Source: an uncultured Methanomicrobiales archaeon
Lineage (GTDB): Archaea; Thermoplasmatota; Thermoplasmata; Methanomassiliicoccales; Methanomethylophilaceae
Assembly: GCA_937892275.1 (NCBI GenBank)
Contig: CALAVG010000312.1
Span: 1-27,857, forward strand
Reading direction: 5' to 3'
DNA length: 27,857 nt
Shown: positions 24,953 to 27,857 of the stretch, piece by piece
Numbering within the stretch: the stretch's first letter is position 1
Layout of the letters: every line of letters begins with the position of its first letter
Position numbers and translations under genes: made by a program
The notes under the pieces: model-generated
Database searches by the model: none
Told to the model about the DNA's origin: nothing
The model's input: the letters and a program-made list of their open reading frames with translations, nothing else

Positions 24953-25474
24953 ATGGCAGGAGAATTGGATCCCAACGCAAGTCTCTTCGGCGAGCCCGAA
25001 GAGGAGAAGAGCCCGGAAGAGCTTCTGAACGAGTACGCCTTCGGCAAGAACCCCAACAGGGCGGTCGCCATGGAGGAGCTCTTCGGAAAGAGGCTCATGG
25101 CCGACACCCTGGCGGACGACAAGTTACCAATCGAGGGGAAGATGTCGTTCATCTTCAAAGCAACGGCGCATGGCGTATTGGACATGATAATGGAATGCCT
25201 CCAGCCCGAGTACAGGGAGGAGGTCGCTACGAGTCTCGATTCCTTCATAGGATTGAATCTGGTAAACCACAGGTTCAAGGTCGATCTGGTCAACGCTGTC
25301 ATGGAGGAGCTCCAGAAGGTGCAGCAGGACCCCGAGGAGTCCGATGAGAACTTCGAGGAGAGGCTCATGGCCATGGAAGAGGGCTGGTGGGAGATACCCC
25401 AGCCGATCCTGAACGGTCGCAACCCCAACGACGCTATCAGGGAAGAGATGGGAAAATACGGATTGAATCAGTGA
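24953..25474 (+). CDS. Unknown acidic protein, 173 residues
   Basis: I do not recognise this family. The protein is acidic and mostly helical in appearance. It has a charged N-terminus (residues 1-25, including FGEPEEEKSPEELLNEY), a middle stretch with hydrophobic residues spaced like helices (KMSFIFKATAHGVLDMIMECL, LVNAVMEELQKVQQ) and a C-terminus GWWEIPQPILNGRNPNDAIREEM. There is no signal peptide, membrane span or metal motif. It is real by context: it starts 4 bases after the aminotransferase stop, its stop shares bases with the mevalonate kinase start, and its codon use resembles its neighbours. A role linked to one of those genes is only a guess. Confidence 0.75.
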   Translation: MAGELDPNASLFGEPEEEKSPEELLNEYAFGKNPNRAVAMEELFGKRLMADTLADDKLPIEGKMSFIFKATAHGVLDMIMECLQPEYREEVATSLDSFIGLNLVNHRFKVDLVNAVMEELQKVQQDPEESDENFEERLMAMEEGWWEIPQPILNGRNPNDAIREEMGKYGLNQ

Positions 25475-26451
25475 TGTCTGGAGAATGGTTCACAGCTTCT
25501 GCTCCCGGGAAATTCGTGGTGCTCGGAGAGCATTCGGTCGTCTACGGTAAACCTGCCGTGGTCCTTGCGACGGATCGCAGGATAACATGCAGCGTACGCA
25601 GGAGCAGAAGGAACACCCTCAACGGGGACTATCTGGATTTCAGCAGGCAACCCCACTTCAACTACCTCACGAGGGACATGAACCATTGTCTCGATTTCCT
25701 CACCGTCAGTGAGATCCCCTCCGGTTCCGGAATGGGATCCTCGGCAGCCCTGTCAGCTGCATTAGCCTTGGCCATACGTTCCGAGAGAGGCGAATTCCCT
25801 ACGGAACTATTCTTGGTAGAGGAGGCTTACGGGGCGGAACTGCATGCTCAAGGTAATGGTTCCCCCATGGATGCCTCGGCATGCGTGCACGGCGGAGGTA
25901 TCGCGATCAACGTGGACGATGGCGGGAAGGAACTGTGGACCATATCCCGCAACAACAGGACATGGAAGGTCACCGACATCGATGTCCCGAAGCTGTCTTT
26001 CGTCATCGGTAACACCGGAATCAAGGCTCCTACCGGACCTCAGGTCGACAAGGTCAGGAGGTACATGAACAGGAACGGGTTCGCAGCCGACATAATTGAT
26101 GAGATGGGCGATGTCACCATGGAGGGATACGACGCCCTCAGGAAAGGGGACTGCGAAAGACTCGGCCGTCTCATGACGCACGACCACAAACTGCTCTCCA
26201 TCCTCGGAGTCTCATGCAAGGAGCTGAACACACTAGTCAATGCTTCGCTACCCTACTCATACGGTGCCAAGCTCACCGGTTCCGGCGGAGGAGGATGCAT
26301 GGTCGCACTCACCGACAGACCCGAGAAGGTCGCGGAGATCATAGAATCAAGGGGCGGGACCCCATACATTATCAGGAGCGGATCCGAAGGGGTACGCATG
26401 GAAGCAGGGGTCGCCAAGGGTACCCCTATGGAAATACCTATGACCAGGTGA
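25474..26451 (+). CDS. mvk: Mevalonate kinase
   Basis: This GHMP kinase (325 residues) phosphorylates mevalonate for isoprenoid synthesis, which archaea need for their ether lipids. SAPGKFVVLGEHSVVYGKPA (9-28) is the family opening. The ATP loop is PSGSGMGSSAALSAAL (82-97), the catalytic aspartate is probably Asp133 in GNGSPMDASAC, and KLTGSGGGGCMVAL is the C-terminal GHMP motif. These favour mevalonate kinase over phosphomevalonate or mevalonate 3-kinases. The ATG at 25474 overlaps the previous stop (TGATG), which gives translational coupling. A frame open to 25387 only duplicates the upstream gene in another frame. No other mevalonate pathway gene is in the window. Confidence 0.93.
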   Translation: MSGEWFTASAPGKFVVLGEHSVVYGKPAVVLATDRRITCSVRRSRRNTLNGDYLDFSRQPHFNYLTRDMNHCLDFLTVSEIPSGSGMGSSAALSAALALAIRSERGEFPTELFLVEEAYGAELHAQGNGSPMDASACVHGGGIAINVDDGGKELWTISRNNRTWKVTDIDVPKLSFVIGNTGIKAPTGPQVDKVRRYMNRNGFAADIIDEMGDVTMEGYDALRKGDCERLGRLMTHDHKLLSILGVSCKELNTLVNASLPYSYGAKLTGSGGGGCMVALTDRPEKVAEIIESRGGTPYIIRSGSEGVRMEAGVAKGTPMEIPMTR

Positions 26452-26458
26452 TCACGGA

Positions 26459-27505
26459 ATGGGAATCATAGAGGACGAGATCGCAAGACTGATGCAGAAG
26501 TGCATCAGCTGCGGAAAATGCACACCGAACTGTCCTGCGAACAAATACGGAGGAGTGGATCCTCACGAGATCATGATCGGAGGCGACGATGATATCTCCA
26601 CATGCATCCTATGCGGTACTTGCTCACAGGTCTGCAGAAGGACTGACCCGTTCACCGTGATGAGGGATCTCAGGGCTCTCGCCAAGGACCTTCATGTTTC
26701 GGAGACGTACAAGTCCACGGGATTGGCGATGCCTCAGGCGGACCATCCATCCCGCACCGATCTCAACTACGATTGGGACGGCGACGATGCATACATCATG
26801 CCCGGATGTGTGGTTCAGTGCAAAGCGCCCTATCTCGAATACGCGGCGATGCTAGCTGTGAAGGCGGTAGGTAAGACATGCTCCGAACTGAAGGATTCCG
26901 GATGCTGTCTCCGCCCTCCGCAGTTCAGGGAGATGCAGGAGACCGAGAGGCATGACAAGATCGTGAAGATGATGAGCAATGCCAACGGCAAAGAGGTCAT
27001 CACCCTGTGCGGAGGATGCACCGATGCCATCGTCAGGAACGGTCTCGATACGACGAACATGATCGAGTTCCTCTACGCCAACATCGACAAGCTCCCGAAA
27101 TTCGACAGGAAGTTCAAGATCGCTCTGGAACCGGGATGCTCGTGTATGCCCATCAAGAAACAGATGATCGCCATTGTGGAAGCAATGGGTCTGGAGTTCG
27201 TGAACAACGGCATGGGCTGCTGCGGAAAGGAATCTCCTCTGGCAGAGGAGATGATGGCCGACAGGGAGAAGGAATGCGGCAACGGATGCATGATCATTGT
27301 CGCCTGTCCCAAATGCTTCACCAAATACGATGCACAGCCCGACGGTATGCCCGTTCTGTTCCTGTCGGAACTCGTGGCATGGGCGAACGGACACACAGAG
27401 ACGTTCAAGTATCACAACATCCCGATCGAATCGGACGATGAGGATTTCTACAAACCGAGGTTCGACGGATTCATACCCAAAGAAAGCAAAGGTATGCGTT
27501 GGTGA
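26459..27505 (+). CDS. HdrD-like iron-sulfur protein with two CCG domains
   Basis: This 348-residue cytoplasmic redox protein has two N-terminal ferredoxin motifs, Cys15/18/21/25 and Cys49/52/55/59, each for a 4Fe-4S cluster. Two cysteine-rich CCG domains follow: Cys117, Cys149-150, Cys184 and Cys187, then Cys227, Cys254-255, Cys283 and Cys286. This HdrC-plus-HdrB layout is that of HdrD, which reduces the CoM-S-S-CoB heterodisulfide at the end of methanogenesis. The first CCG reads CCLR rather than CCG. It is shorter than classic HdrD (about 410). Related proteins include GlcF, TfrB and HdrD paralogues, so the exact reaction is open. Translation start is firm: AGGTGATC (26446-26453), an ideal Shine-Dalgarno match, precedes the ATG by 5 bases. 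It ends the aminotransferase-mvk run. Confidence 0.85.
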   Translation: MGIIEDEIARLMQKCISCGKCTPNCPANKYGGVDPHEIMIGGDDDISTCILCGTCSQVCRRTDPFTVMRDLRALAKDLHVSETYKSTGLAMPQADHPSRTDLNYDWDGDDAYIMPGCVVQCKAPYLEYAAMLAVKAVGKTCSELKDSGCCLRPPQFREMQETERHDKIVKMMSNANGKEVITLCGGCTDAIVRNGLDTTNMIEFLYANIDKLPKFDRKFKIALEPGCSCMPIKKQMIAIVEAMGLEFVNNGMGCCGKESPLAEEMMADREKECGNGCMIIVACPKCFTKYDAQPDGMPVLFLSELVAWANGHTETFKYHNIPIESDDEDFYKPRFDGFIPKESKGMRW

Positions 27506-27517
27506 AAAGGTAAACAG

Positions 27518-27533
27518 GCGGGCATCTGCCCGC
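27518..27533. terminator. Hairpin between HdrD-like gene and right-edge gene
   Basis: GCGGGCA and TGCCCGC pair over seven bases around a two-base loop, 13 bases past the HdrD-like stop. A/T-rich sequence follows. It lies between convergent stops and could end both transcripts. Confidence 0.65.
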
Positions 27534-27548
27534 GCATTATTTCGGCTT

Positions 27549-27851
27549 TCAGTAGAAGTCTACAGTCTCCTCGAACGTGACAATCATGATGCTCTTCTGC
27601 TCGAGTTCCTTCTTGAGCTTGTCGCAGATCTTGTGGACGCTATCGAGGTCGAATCCTGCGAGATCGATGACCATGGATGTCTCGGAATCTATAGATCCAT
27701 CGTCATCCCTCCAGGCCCCAGTGGCCTTGGATACTGTCAGTCCGTCACCATAATCCATGATGATATTGCTTGCCAGGAGGACGGCCTCATCATAATCATA
27801 TGAGCTTAGTGACCAGCGTGTTGGTATCGATCTTGCTTGAGAAGTGACCAT
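27549..27851 (-). CDS. Small protein, weakly DUF3574-like; 5' end near window edge
   Basis: This 100-residue reading frame has a start ATG only 6 bases from the window edge and stays open to the edge, so the true start could lie outside. The core GLTVSKATGAWRDDDGSIDSETSMVIDL, followed by a helix and VTFEETVDFY, recalls the pattern of DUF3574 proteins (GLTV...G.W...G.I..E.S), but I recognise it only weakly and the function is unknown. No signal peptide or membrane segment is seen in the visible part. It converges on the HdrD-like gene with a hairpin between them. Confidence 0.6.
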   Translation of the reverse strand: MVTSQARSIPTRWSLSSYDYDEAVLLASNIIMDYGDGLTVSKATGAWRDDDGSIDSETSMVIDLAGFDLDSVHKICDKLKKELEQKSIMIVTFEETVDFY

Positions 27852-27857
27852 AATGAT

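Overview
The window looks like a chromosomal segment of a methanogenic archaeon of the Thermoplasmata/Methanomassiliicoccales type. That placement is inference. It rests on DNA topoisomerase VI, a methanogenesis marker 8 protein, an HdrD-like iron-sulfur protein, mevalonate kinase, archaeal TATA-type promoters and several apparently leaderless genes. I read 20 protein-coding genes. I saw no tRNA, rRNA, CRISPR array or insertion sequence.

Region by region. 1-3.3 kb: top6B-top6A, ending in a UUCG-loop hairpin. 3.3-5.7 kb: the marker 8 gene (minus strand), divergent from a two-gene tRNA thiolation unit. In that unit a THUMP protein carries a PP-loop-like domain without the nucleotide-binding signature, followed by a separate intact PP-loop protein with three candidate cluster cysteines. 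5.75-9.2 kb: a minus-strand run of mccB-mccA, an Rrf2 regulator and larE. 9.2-9.6 kb: a 384-base AT-rich divergent promoter region. 9.6-10.9 kb: metY. 11.1-14.3 kb: a hydantoinase/oxoprolinase-type protein followed by an MFS exporter. 14.4-17.9 kb: htpG and a DUF1846 gene, convergent around a strong terminator. 17.96-23.7 kb: an operon of a TerB_N/TerB_C protein, a BrxD-type ATPase and an Lhr-like helicase. 23.8-27.5 kb: aminotransferase, unknown 173-residue protein, mevalonate kinase and HdrD-like protein. The right edge holds a small unknown gene on the minus strand.

How it fits together. MetY, MccA and MccB would carry sulfide through homocysteine and cystathionine to cysteine. The ThiI-like pair and LarE are sulfur-transfer enzymes. 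Three promoters in this sulfur block (thiI pair, mccBA, metY) share the palindrome TTTCATATATGAAA, or a one-base variant, immediately upstream of the TATA-like box in the direction of transcription. This suggests one local regulon, possibly under the Rrf2 protein encoded inside it.

The most system-like element is the TerB_N-BrxD-helicase operon. BrxD plus an Lhr-like helicase is a pair known from type 2 BREX antiviral loci. Here it occurs without methylase, PglZ or BrxC, and with a TerB-domain protein containing a tandem internal duplication. It sits beside htpG and DUF1846, both bacterial-type genes, so 14.4-23.7 kb may be an acquired block.
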